Shown piece by piece: positions 1 to 6,309 of a stretch of 6,309 nt of DNA. The notes under the pieces were generated by a model. It did no database searches. It was not told the origin of the DNA and worked only from the letters and a program-made list of their open reading frames with translations. Both the position numbers and the translations under genes were made by a program. Origin of the DNA: an uncultured Clostridia bacterium. Lineage in GTDB: Bacteria; Bacillota; Clostridia; Lachnospirales; Lachnospiraceae. How positions within the stretch are numbered: position 1 is the first letter of the stretch; each line of letters begins with the position of its first letter. The stretch covers positions 1 to 6,309 of the forward strand of contig CAMWWR010000117.1 of the NCBI GenBank assembly GCA_947178045.1, given 5' to 3'.

Positions 1-545
1 GCCGCATAATACAGACTGTCCGGTATCTGCTCAAAATTTTCCTTCAGCAGGTAAATGTAAAACACGGATGTGACGGACGGCAGGATGAGTCCCGGGAAGG
101 TATTCCGCATATTCCAGTCCGTGACGGTCACGAAATTCGTGATGATGACCAGCTCGTTCGGTATCATCATCAGCGAGAGAAAAATAACAAACACCGCATT
201 TTTCCCCCGGAAATCCAGCCGCGCGAAGGCGAACGCCGCGAGCGTAATGACGACGAGCATGATCGACGTGGTAATCACGGTAAATACCAGCGTATTCCAG
301 AGATATCTGCCGAGCGGAACGGACGTGAACGCGTCGGCGTAATTCTGCAGGGTCGGCGACAGCGTAAAAAATTTCGGGACATACTCCGCGTTGTACGAGC
401 CGTAGCTCTTTACCGATGTCAGCAGCATCCAGTAAAACGGAAACAGCACAATAACAGCCCAGAGCCCCAGCAGCGTGTAAGTGATAATGCTGACCGCCCT
501 CCTGCGCGCTCTGGCGGCCTTCTCTATTTTCTGATAATCCTCCAT
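1..545 (-). CDS. Carbohydrate ABC transporter permease, MalG-type (partial, 3' end outside window)
   Basis: Inner-membrane permease subunit of a CUT1 sugar importer, expected to pair with the permease encoded at 729-1631 and be driven by the ATPase at 1643-2737. The start ATG at 545-543 has an ideal AGGAGG six bases upstream. About 181 residues are visible, of roughly 270-290 usual for the family. A basic N-terminal tail (KAARARRRA, residues 9-17) precedes TM1 at about 19-43, which ends LFPFYWMLLTSVK as in MalG-type proteins. A periplasmic loop with LQNYADAF follows, then TM2 at about 84-107 with the typical AFAFARLDFRGKN turn, TM3 with MMIPNELVIITNF at about 126-138, and TM4 near 150-167. 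The window ends at YYAA, the beginning of the EAA loop that docks on the ATPase, so the docking motif itself is mostly unseen. An overlapping reading frame that starts at 621 is longer but has no permease character. The substrate cannot be inferred. Confidence 0.93.
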   Translation of the reverse strand, partial: MEDYQKIEKAARARRRAVSIITYTLLGLWAVIVLFPFYWMLLTSVKSYGSYNAEYVPKFFTLSPTLQNYADAFTSVPLGRYLWNTLVFTVITTSIMLVVITLAAFAFARLDFRGKNAVFVIFLSLMMIPNELVIITNFVTVTDWNMRNTFPGLILPSVTSVFYIYLLKENFEQIPDSLYYA

Positions 546-551
546 AATGAT

Positions 552-557
552 CCTCCT
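552..557 (-). promoter_or_regulatory. Ribosome binding site of the MalG-type permease
   Basis: AGGAGG on the minus strand, six bases before the ATG at 545. It fixes the start of this permease over other in-frame or overlapping starts. Because 183 bases separate it from the preceding permease gene, translation here probably initiates independently rather than by coupling. Confidence 0.85.
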
Positions 558-565
558 GTCTGTCG

Positions 566-580
566 GGCGGCTCCTCCGCC
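566..580 (-). promoter_or_regulatory. Small GC hairpin with a Shine-Dalgarno-like loop
   Basis: On the minus strand GGCGG, loop AGGAG, CCGCC: a five-base-pair GC stem that ends eight bases before the real ribosome binding site at 552-557. The loop itself looks like a ribosome binding sequence, but no start codon sits at a suitable distance from it. It could keep the neighbouring site open or act as a ribosome standby site. It may also be chance in GC-rich DNA. Confidence 0.35.
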
Positions 581-593
581 TCCCGCACAAGCA

Positions 594-703
594 ACCCCTT
601 AAACTCCGCGGAGCCAGCCATTGCATCCTACCGGAAGATTCGAAAATGAATCCCCGCCGGGTTCATTTTCGAATCTTCCATGTGAAAGGGGTCACCCCTT
701 AAA
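594..703. repeat. Ten-base direct repeat, copies exactly 100 bases apart
   Basis: The plus-strand sequence ACCCCTTAAA occurs at 594-603 and at 694-703. The copies flank the large hairpin at 633-679. On the transcript each copy reads UUUAAGGGGU, and each can pair with the single CCCCUUU segment at 691-685, so the repeat also offers alternative RNA pairings. Whether it is an insertion footprint or chance cannot be settled from one copy. Confidence 0.5.
633..679. repeat. Perfect 18-bp inverted repeat (large hairpin) between the two permease genes
   Basis: The arm at 633-650 (GGAAGATTCGAAAATGAA) is the exact reverse complement of 662-679. The 11-base centre at 651-661 can add three more G-C pairs (652-654 with 659-661) around a CGCC tetraloop. 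In the transcript this forms a very stable stem-loop. It is not followed by a U-tract (the minus strand continues GGTAGGATG), so it is not a standard intrinsic terminator. It may block 3' exonucleases and thereby favour the upstream ATPase and first-permease part of the message. It may also be one unit of a dispersed palindromic repeat family. Confidence 0.9.
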
Positions 704-734
704 ACAAGCAGCAAAACTCCCGCCCCTTTCACAT
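680..734. repeat. 12-bp inverted repeat overlapping the stop codon of the MalF-type permease
   Basis: ATGTGAAAGGGG at 680-691 is the exact reverse complement of 723-734, with a 31-base spacer. The outer arm contains the last Met codon (732-734) and the TGA stop (729-731) of the permease gene. The inner arm ends at 680, directly next to the 18-bp hairpin at 633-679, so the two palindromes abut without a gap. A smaller competing hairpin, AAGGGG-TCA-CCCCTT, lies at 686-700 on the plus strand (read AAGGGG-UGA-CCCCUU in the transcript). Together 633-734 looks like one composite element. Confidence 0.85.
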
Positions 735-1631
735 TGTTTTCTTCTTGCTCACCAGCAGATTGATGCAGGTGATGGTCAGCACGATCGCAAACAGGATGAT
801 CGCTGCCGCGGACGCGTAGGACGGATATCCGCCGCTGTCTCCGTAGAGCATATCGTAGACATAGCCGACAATCGTGTTCATTTCCGCCGCGTTCAGATTG
901 GTTCCGAAGAGGGCGACTACATCGCTGTACGCCTTGAAGGCGCCGATAAAACCTGTGATTACAAGATAGAAAATCATCGGCGAGATCATCGGCAGCGTGA
1001 TCCGCGCGAAGGTCCGGAAACGGGACGTCCCGTCCACCCGCGCGGCGTTGTAATAGACCGGGTTCACGGAGGAGAGCGCGCTCGTCAGAATCAGAATCTT
1101 GAACGGCAGCACGACCCATACCGTATAAAAGCACAGCACGAACATTTTCGCCCAGTACGGCCCCTCAATAAAATCCACCGTGCTCCCGCCGAAAAAGGAA
1201 ATCAGCAGATTGATCAGGCCGTCGGAATACGCCGTCTTTTTAAACAGGATCATGAACACGAGCCCGACCGCCAGCGTGTTGGTCACATACGGCAGGAAAT
1301 AGATTGTCTGCAGCATGCCGCGCAGCCGCGGGATTGAGGTCAGCCCGAGAGAGATCAGCAGGGCGAGCCCCGTGGACAGCGGCACGGTGATGATGACCAG
1401 AATAAAGGTGTTCTTTATCGCCTGCAGAAAGTAAGGGTCGTGCAGGACATAGGAATAATTGTAAGTTCCCGTGCCGAAATAGGTCTGGGATGCGGAATTG
1501 TATCCCTCCTCAAAGGAATAGACAAAAACGTCGATCAACGGATACACCATAAACACGCCCAGGAAAAGGATCGCCGGCAGAAGGTACAGCCAGCCCTTCA
1601 GGTTATTGCTCTTGAAAAATTTTTTTATCAT
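729..1631 (-). CDS. Carbohydrate ABC transporter permease, MalF/UgpA-type
   Basis: Inner-membrane permease subunit of a CUT1 sugar importer, 300 residues, a normal length for the shorter Firmicute members of this family. Six membrane segments are recognisable: about 14-38 (WLYLLPAILFLGVFMVYPL), 75-95, 107-130, 162-182, 216-236 and 274-294. The EAA docking loop is clear at about 194-214 (YNAARVDG... followed by RITLP). The ATG at 1631 is chosen because GAGGGGAG lies five bases before it; a TTG at 1646 would add five residues but would place this binding site inside the gene. The gene follows the ATPase by 11 bases, with the ribosome binding site beginning in the last two bases of the ATPase stop codon, indicating coupling. 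The stop codon lies inside a palindromic repeat arm, so the C-terminus (SKKKTM) may be partly repeat-derived. Substrate unknown. Confidence 0.95.
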   Translation of the reverse strand: MIKKFFKSNNLKGWLYLLPAILFLGVFMVYPLIDVFVYSFEEGYNSASQTYFGTGTYNYSYVLHDPYFLQAIKNTFILVIITVPLSTGLALLISLGLTSIPRLRGMLQTIYFLPYVTNTLAVGLVFMILFKKTAYSDGLINLLISFFGGSTVDFIEGPYWAKMFVLCFYTVWVVLPFKILILTSALSSVNPVYYNAARVDGTSRFRTFARITLPMISPMIFYLVITGFIGAFKAYSDVVALFGTNLNAAEMNTIVGYVYDMLYGDSGGYPSYASAAAIILFAIVLTITCINLLVSKKKTM

Positions 1632-1636
1632 GGCCG

Positions 1637-1642
1637 CTCCCC

Positions 1643-1644
<2 letters not shown>
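1637..1644 (-). promoter_or_regulatory. Ribosome binding site of the MalF-type permease, overlapping the ATPase stop
   Basis: GAGGGGAG on the minus strand, five bases before the ATG at 1631. Its first two bases belong to the TGA stop (1645-1643) of the ATPase gene. Ribosomes finishing the ATPase are therefore positioned on the next initiation site. This decides for ATG 1631 over the TTG at 1646. Confidence 0.75.
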
Positions 1645-2737
<1,093 letters not shown>

Positions 2738-2752
2738 GCGTCCTCACATTCC

Positions 2753-2766
2753 GCCGCCGAAGCGGC
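2753..2766 (-). promoter_or_regulatory. UUCG-capped hairpin just before the ATPase ribosome binding site
   Basis: The minus strand reads GCCGC-TTCG-GCGGC: a perfect five-base-pair stem closed by C(UUCG)G, the classic extra-stable tetraloop. It lies in the 5' leader, seven bases before the GAGG at 2745-2742 and 15 bases before the ATG. It probably stabilises the 5' part of the message or shapes access to the initiation site. It is not followed by U residues, so it is not a terminator. Confidence 0.6.
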
Positions 2767-2785
2767 ATTTCAGTTTGATTTCAGA

Positions 2786-2807
2786 GATTTTTATAGTAAT
2801 AAAAATC
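2786..2807. repeat. Perfect 9-bp AT-rich inverted repeat in the leader; candidate operator
   Basis: GATTTTTAT at 2786-2794 and ATAAAAATC at 2799-2807 are exact reverse complements around the four-base centre AGTA. The site lies about 28-50 bases downstream of the predicted transcription start of the importer operon, a plausible place for a repressor. A further copy of the motif, TTTTTATT at 2822-2829, can pair with AATAAAAA at 2798-2805 instead. The region is therefore either an operator with three half-sites or an RNA with two exclusive structures. No regulator gene is in the window. Confidence 0.5.
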
Positions 2808-2841
2808 CCGCTGTTCCCCTGTTTTTATTCCACTGCACCAG

Positions 2842-2870
2842 ATTATACTAAAAAAAACAGGAAATAGCAA
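2842..2870 (-). promoter_or_regulatory. Sigma-70 (SigA)-type promoter of the sugar importer operon
   Basis: On the minus strand the -35 box is TTGCTA (2870-2865, four of six consensus bases), the spacer is exactly 17 bases and T-rich, and the -10 box is a perfect TATAAT (2847-2842). Transcription should start near 2834-2836, giving a leader of about 98 bases before the ATPase ATG at 2737. The -35 box lies in the 3' arm of the preceding operon's terminator, and the spacer contains that terminator's T-tract. Confidence 0.8.
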
Positions 2871-2905
2871 TATCACCTTGCACCGATGATATGCGATTTC
2901 CCGTT
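2850..2905 (-). terminator. Intrinsic terminator of the exporter operon, overlapping the importer promoter
   Basis: On the minus strand the segment 2905-2885 pairs with 2877-2856: about 20 base pairs including two G-U wobbles, one mismatch (2895/2866) and one bulged T near 2869-2870, closing a seven-base loop at 2884-2878. The 3' arm runs straight into eight T residues at 2857-2850. It starts about 38 bases after the stop of the second exporter (2944-2946) and has the layout of a Rho-independent terminator. Some distal A-U pairs use part of the U-tract, so the functional stem may be slightly shorter. Confidence 0.8.
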
Positions 2906-2943
2906 CCTCCTGCCGGTTCCAACTGCTTATCCGCTTTCGTTTC

Positions 2944-4746
2944 TTACCTGCCCCTGTTTTCCGGCTGCTGCACATAATACTGCTTCTGCGCCTCCCACAT
3001 TTCCCGGTACAGCCCCTCCTGCGCCGCCAGCATCTCATGGTTCCCGTCCTGAGCAATGTTTCCGTTTTCCAGCACGAGAATGCGGTCGCAGAAGCGGCAG
3101 CTTGAAAGGCGGTGCGAGATGAACAGCGACAGCTTTCCGTCCACGAGCATATTGAGCTTCTCGTAGATTTCGCTCTCCGAAATCGGGTCGAGGGACGCCG
3201 TCGGCTCGTCCAGTATCACCGTCGGCGCATCCTTGTACAGTGCGCGCGCAATGGCGATTTTCTGTCCCTCGCCGCCGGACACCTCAACGCCGTTTTCCTC
3301 CAGATCCCGGCGCAGCGGTGTGTCAAGCTCCTCTATGCCGAGGCCAATTCTGGCGGTCGCCGCCTGCGCCCTCGCTCGTTCGGCCTGTTCGCTGAACGAA
3401 ATATTTTCCGCCAGAGTGGCGGCAAAAATACAGTAATCCTGAAAAACCACGGACAAAAAGCCCGCGTACTCCCGGAACGGAATTTCCCTGATATCCACGC
3501 CGTCCAGCAGAATCCGCCCTCCGGTCGGCTCATAAAGACGGCAGATCAGCTTGATCAGGGTGGATTTGCCGCAGCCGTTGCGCCCGACCAGAGCGATGCG
3601 CTCCGTGCCGGAAATCTTAAGGTTCACATGGCTCAGCACGGTTCTGTCCGAGCCCGGATAAGAGAAGGACACATCCTCCAGCTCCAGCTCATGACTCTGC
3701 GCGGACGGTATATGGGCATCCCCGCCGGACGCGTCCTCCGCGGCCTCCTCCAGCCGGAACATGACCTGCTGGCGCATGCAGTCGCTGTACAGCTGGCTGG
3801 CGATGGCGACCGTCTGGCGGATGGAATCCAGAAAGCGCTGCACGACGCCCGCGTACCAGATAATGCTGCCGACGCCGAGCCCGCCCGCCATGGCGACCAC
3901 ACTGACCGCCAGATAGATCAGCCCGCTGACCGCTACGGAGGACACATCACCGGCAAGGTTCGGCTTCATCTCCAGCCGCTGGAAGTGCGCGACAACCTCG
4001 TTCTGCCCGTCAAAATTTTTCTGCTCCTCCAAAAGCAGCATATCCTTCATTCCGTACAGGCGGATGTGCTTCCCGAGCGGATACCTCACGATCACCTCTT
4101 CCAGAAGATACATCCCCACCTTGTTCCCCTTCACCAGCTCCTCCGTGAGATTCATCATGATTCCGGCATTCTGCTTTTTCCGCCAGACAATATAGGCGGT
4201 GGAAAAAATAATCAGTAAAAGCAGGAGCAGAATCAATATGGACGCGAGGAAGGACGCGTCGCCCAGACTTTGCATCACACCGAAGAGCCGCACAAAGGAC
4301 AGGAGTGCGGCCAGCGCGAAAAAGGCGCTCTTTACAACCGCATGCAGATTGAACAATATATTGCTTTCCAGCTGGTAGATCTGCTCGTTCTGCCGTATCT
4401 GATCCATCAACTCCACAAAGGATTCCTCCTCCAGACGGCGGTAAGGAACCTGAAAGCACCGCTTCACAATATGCTGCTGGTAGCGGTAGCAAAAACGATT
4501 GATCCGATAGGTGCAGAGCCAGGCGGCTCCCCTCCACAGCCAGCGCAGAAGCCCGTAGCCCGCGGTCATCAGCACCGTCAGCCTCAAAATGGAGGAAAAA
4601 TCATCCCCCGCCGCCAGCCGGTTCAGCACGGTGGAGGAAATCAGCAGCACGCCGAAGCCCTCCAGCGTCCCGAGCGCCGCCGCAAGGAAAATCGCCGGAT
4701 ACACTCCTCTGTCCAGCCTGCCGAAAAAAATCAATACCCGCTTCAT
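2944..4746 (-). CDS. ABC exporter, fused membrane and ATP-binding domains (second of tandem pair)
   Basis: A 600-residue half-transporter of the type IV (ABCB/MdlB-like) exporter fold, acting in the cytoplasmic membrane as a dimer. The N-terminal 330 residues are the membrane domain; hydrophobic helices are visible around 15-41, 54-79, 139-160, 165-189 and 270-300. The ATPase domain spans about 352-590: A-loop Tyr363 in FSYPG, Walker A GRNGCGKST at 388-396, Q-loop Gln436 in VVFQDY, signature VSGGE at 489-493 (Val for the usual Leu), Walker B TVILDE at 509-514 with catalytic Glu514, and switch His545 in SHRLSS. All catalytic residues are present. The ATG at 4746 overlaps the TGA of the upstream exporter by four bases and has AGGAGG seven bases upstream. 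No peptidase C39 domain precedes the membrane domain. Substrate unknown; peptides or lipophilic compounds are typical of the family. The operon ends at the terminator 2850-2905. Confidence 0.95.
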   Translation of the reverse strand: MKRVLIFFGRLDRGVYPAIFLAAALGTLEGFGVLLISSTVLNRLAAGDDFSSILRLTVLMTAGYGLLRWLWRGAAWLCTYRINRFCYRYQQHIVKRCFQVPYRRLEEESFVELMDQIRQNEQIYQLESNILFNLHAVVKSAFFALAALLSFVRLFGVMQSLGDASFLASILILLLLLLIIFSTAYIVWRKKQNAGIMMNLTEELVKGNKVGMYLLEEVIVRYPLGKHIRLYGMKDMLLLEEQKNFDGQNEVVAHFQRLEMKPNLAGDVSSVAVSGLIYLAVSVVAMAGGLGVGSIIWYAGVVQRFLDSIRQTVAIASQLYSDCMRQQVMFRLEEAAEDASGGDAHIPSAQSHELELEDVSFSYPGSDRTVLSHVNLKISGTERIALVGRNGCGKSTLIKLICRLYEPTGGRILLDGVDIREIPFREYAGFLSVVFQDYCIFAATLAENISFSEQAERARAQAATARIGLGIEELDTPLRRDLEENGVEVSGGEGQKIAIARALYKDAPTVILDEPTASLDPISESEIYEKLNMLVDGKLSLFISHRLSSCRFCDRILVLENGNIAQDGNHEMLAAQEGLYREMWEAQKQYYVQQPENRGR

Positions 4747-4762
4747 TTCTCCGCCTCCTCCT
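4743..4762 (-). promoter_or_regulatory. ATGA overlap and ribosome binding site coupling the two exporters
   Basis: The minus strand carries ATGA at 4746-4743, so the start of the second exporter shares bases with the TGA stop of the first. Two overlapping AGGAGG copies (4762-4757 and 4759-4754) end ten and seven bases before the ATG, inside the Glu-rich C-terminal codons of the first exporter. This arrangement points to translational coupling and roughly equal production of both subunits. Confidence 0.85.
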
Positions 4763-6309
4763 GCTCTGTATAGTATTTGCTCTGCTCATGGAACATCCGG
4801 GCATACTGCCCGCCTCGTTCCAGAAGCTCCCGGTGGCTTCCCTCCTCCAGGATTTTTCCCTCGCCGAGCAGCAGAATCCGGTCGCAGAAGCCGGTGCTCG
4901 CCAGACGGTGGGAGATAAAAAAGGATGTTTTCTCTTTTGTAAATTCGTTGTATTTTCCGTACAGCTCGCTCTCCGCGATCGGATCGAGGGCCGCCGTCGG
5001 CTCGTCGAGGATCAGTGCCGGCGCTTCCTTGTACAGCGCCCTCGCGAGCAGGAGCTTTTGTTCCTCGCCGCCGGAAAGATTTTCCGCGCCGTCCCGGACG
5101 CCCTTTACAAGGGGCTGATTCAGATCCGGGAAGCGCCCGCTTAAACCGGCCTTTTCCAGGCACTGACGCACCCGCTCCACATCCGCGCGCCCTGCCGGCG
5201 CAACATTTTCCAGCACGGAAAACGGCAGCACAAGCATATCCTGAAATACGGCGGAAAACAGGCCGTAAAGCTCCTCCTTTTCCATCTCTGCAATATCAAC
5301 GCCGTCCACGAGAATCCTCCCCGCGTCCGGACGGTAAAAGCCGCATAAAAGCTTTACGATGGTCGTTTTTCCCGCGCCGTTCGCGCCCACCAGGGCAAGC
5401 TTCTCCCTCGCCCGGACGCAGAAGCTGACATCCTTGAGCACCGGGGCTTCGCTCCCCGGATACGAAAAGGAAACGTGCTCGAAACAGATCTCCGGCGCTT
5501 TCCGATGCACGGGCGAATGGGACTGCCTCAGGGACCGGCTCCGGTCCGCGCTCTCCTGCCCCGCCTTCTTCTGCTTCGCAGGCCGTCCCGTCTCCGCGAT
5601 CCCCTTTTCCCCGTTCTTCTGCGGCATATAGGAGAGTGCCTCCCTGACCAGCTGCACATCGTAGCTGCACTGCTTTACGGTGCTGTAGGACCGGACAAAG
5701 CGGTTCATGAACTGTGTGAACTGCATAATTGCGCCCGAGTAGAAGGTGAAATCCGCTATGCTGATCTTACCGCTGATGATTTCCCATGAAATCCAGGCAA
5801 ACGAAACGCTGTTCTGCAGAACGAGTGTCAGCGCATCCGCCCCCTCGGCCCCCAAACTGCACAGTGTCGTCTTCCGCAGCCATGCCAGGCGCTTTTTCAC
5901 TGCTCCCGCCAGCTTTCCCAGAAAGAAGCCGGCCGCATCATAAAGCCTTATTTCCTTTCCCTCCCCCGCCGCGGTCGCATGACTGTAGATATAGTCGATC
6001 TGCTTGTCAAAGGGCTGCCAGTTTTTCCGCATGTGGAAGCGGTACGAGGCTGCTCTGTTGGCAGCGATCCCGGGAACGAGCGAGGTAAATACGAGGAGCA
6101 CCAGCAGCAGAGGATGCAGAACACCCAGAATCGCCGAAAACGTACAGATTCCCAGAAAGTTGACCGCAAAATCCCGCAGGCTGCAGACCATTCCCGCAAT
6201 CCCCCGCTCCGTGCCGTCGGAATAGATCGGTCGCCCGCCCACCGCGATGTGGATATTCCGGGCCGGCTCCGCGGGCAGAGAATAGTCGCAGCGAATGAAC
6301 CCCGCGGTG
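4743..6309 (-). CDS. ABC exporter, fused membrane and ATP-binding domains (first of tandem pair; 5' end outside window)
   Basis: Partner half-exporter of the gene at 2944-4746. The frame is open to the window edge, giving 521 visible residues counted from the codon at 6308; by comparison with its neighbour about 95 N-terminal residues are missing. A GTG at 6242 could be mistaken for the start, but the frame continues upstream through family-like sequence (CDYSLPAEPARNIHI). Membrane helices are visible near 46-85 and 155-205. The ATPase domain begins near 272: A-loop Tyr283, Walker A GANGAGKTT at 308-316, Q-loop Gln356, signature LSGGE at 411-415, Walker B ALILDE at 431-436 with Glu436, and switch His467. 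A basic, Ser/Gln/Arg-rich linker of about 40 residues (roughly 230-270) joins the two domains; the partner's linker is shorter. Both ATPase sites look competent, so a homodimer or a symmetric heterodimer are both possible. Substrate unknown. Confidence 0.93.
   Translation of the reverse strand, partial: TAGFIRCDYSLPAEPARNIHIAVGGRPIYSDGTERGIAGMVCSLRDFAVNFLGICTFSAILGVLHPLLLVLLVFTSLVPGIAANRAASYRFHMRKNWQPFDKQIDYIYSHATAAGEGKEIRLYDAAGFFLGKLAGAVKKRLAWLRKTTLCSLGAEGADALTLVLQNSVSFAWISWEIISGKISIADFTFYSGAIMQFTQFMNRFVRSYSTVKQCSYDVQLVREALSYMPQKNGEKGIAETGRPAKQKKAGQESADRSRSLRQSHSPVHRKAPEICFEHVSFSYPGSEAPVLKDVSFCVRAREKLALVGANGAGKTTIVKLLCGFYRPDAGRILVDGVDIAEMEKEELYGLFSAVFQDMLVLPFSVLENVAPAGRADVERVRQCLEKAGLSGRFPDLNQPLVKGVRDGAENLSGGEEQKLLLARALYKEAPALILDEPTAALDPIAESELYGKYNEFTKEKTSFFISHRLASTGFCDRILLLGEGKILEEGSHRELLERGGQYARMFHEQSKYYTEQEEAEK

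Noticed and set aside
31..621. Minus-strand frame of 196 residues overlapping the MalG-type permease
   Set aside because: It is out of frame with the permease, which has a perfect ribosome binding site, membrane helices and family motifs; this frame has none of these.
633..679. Large hairpin read as an intrinsic terminator between the permeases
   Set aside because: No U-tract follows on the transcript strand, and termination here would prevent expression of the second permease, which the transporter needs.
628..681. Possible 17-residue peptide on the minus strand (MEDSKMNPAGIHFRIFR) within the large hairpin
   Set aside because: It is encoded almost entirely by the palindrome arms, lacks a convincing ribosome binding site, and would be hidden in a stable stem. 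More likely a by-product of the repeat.
2908..2925. Possible CcpA catabolite-response site (minus strand TTGGAACCGGCAGG)
   Set aside because: Only the left half resembles the cre consensus; the right half lacks the required W and C positions, and the site lies upstream of the terminator, far from the promoter.
3112..4218. Long plus-strand open frame (368 residues) opposite the second exporter
   Set aside because: It is antisense to a clear ABC exporter, has no domain signature, and its composition fits a mirror of the coding strand.
6240..6242. GTG at 6242 as the start of the first exporter
   Set aside because: The frame stays open to the window edge with plausible exporter sequence, no ribosome binding site precedes the GTG, and starting there would delete the first membrane helices.

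Overview
All supported genes lie on the minus strand, so transcription runs from high to low coordinates. GC-rich coding sequence, strong AGGAGG-type ribosome binding sites, a TATAAT promoter with a T-rich spacer, and the gene families together suggest a fairly GC-rich member of the Firmicutes, probably a gut-type Clostridia (Lachnospiraceae or Oscillospiraceae). The species cannot be named from this window.

Right half (6309 to 2944): two consecutive full-length-type ABC exporters (membrane domain fused to ATPase domain). The first is cut by the window edge. The second starts inside the stop codon of the first (ATGA overlap). They are probably made in equal amounts and may work as a heterodimer. 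The exported substrate is not evident. Their promoter and any substrate gene lie beyond position 6309.

Middle (2943 to 2738): a 206-base intergenic region, densely used. It holds an intrinsic terminator for the exporter operon. The 3' arm and U-tract of that terminator double as the -35 box and spacer of the promoter for the next operon. The 5' leader that follows carries an AT-rich inverted repeat, with an alternative pairing partner, and a very stable UUCG-capped hairpin just before the ribosome binding site.

Left half (2737 to 1): a CUT1-type carbohydrate importer operon in the order ATPase (UgpC/MsmX/MalK family), MalF-type permease, MalG-type permease (cut by the window edge). No solute-binding protein is visible. 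The ATPase and first permease are tightly coupled. The two permeases are separated by 183 bases, filled largely by a composite palindromic element: an 18-bp perfect stem directly abutting a 12-bp inverted repeat whose outer arm contains the stop codon of the first permease.

The genes themselves are ordinary. The unusual content is in the two intergenic regions. I see no RNA genes, CRISPR arrays, transposases or novel protein systems.
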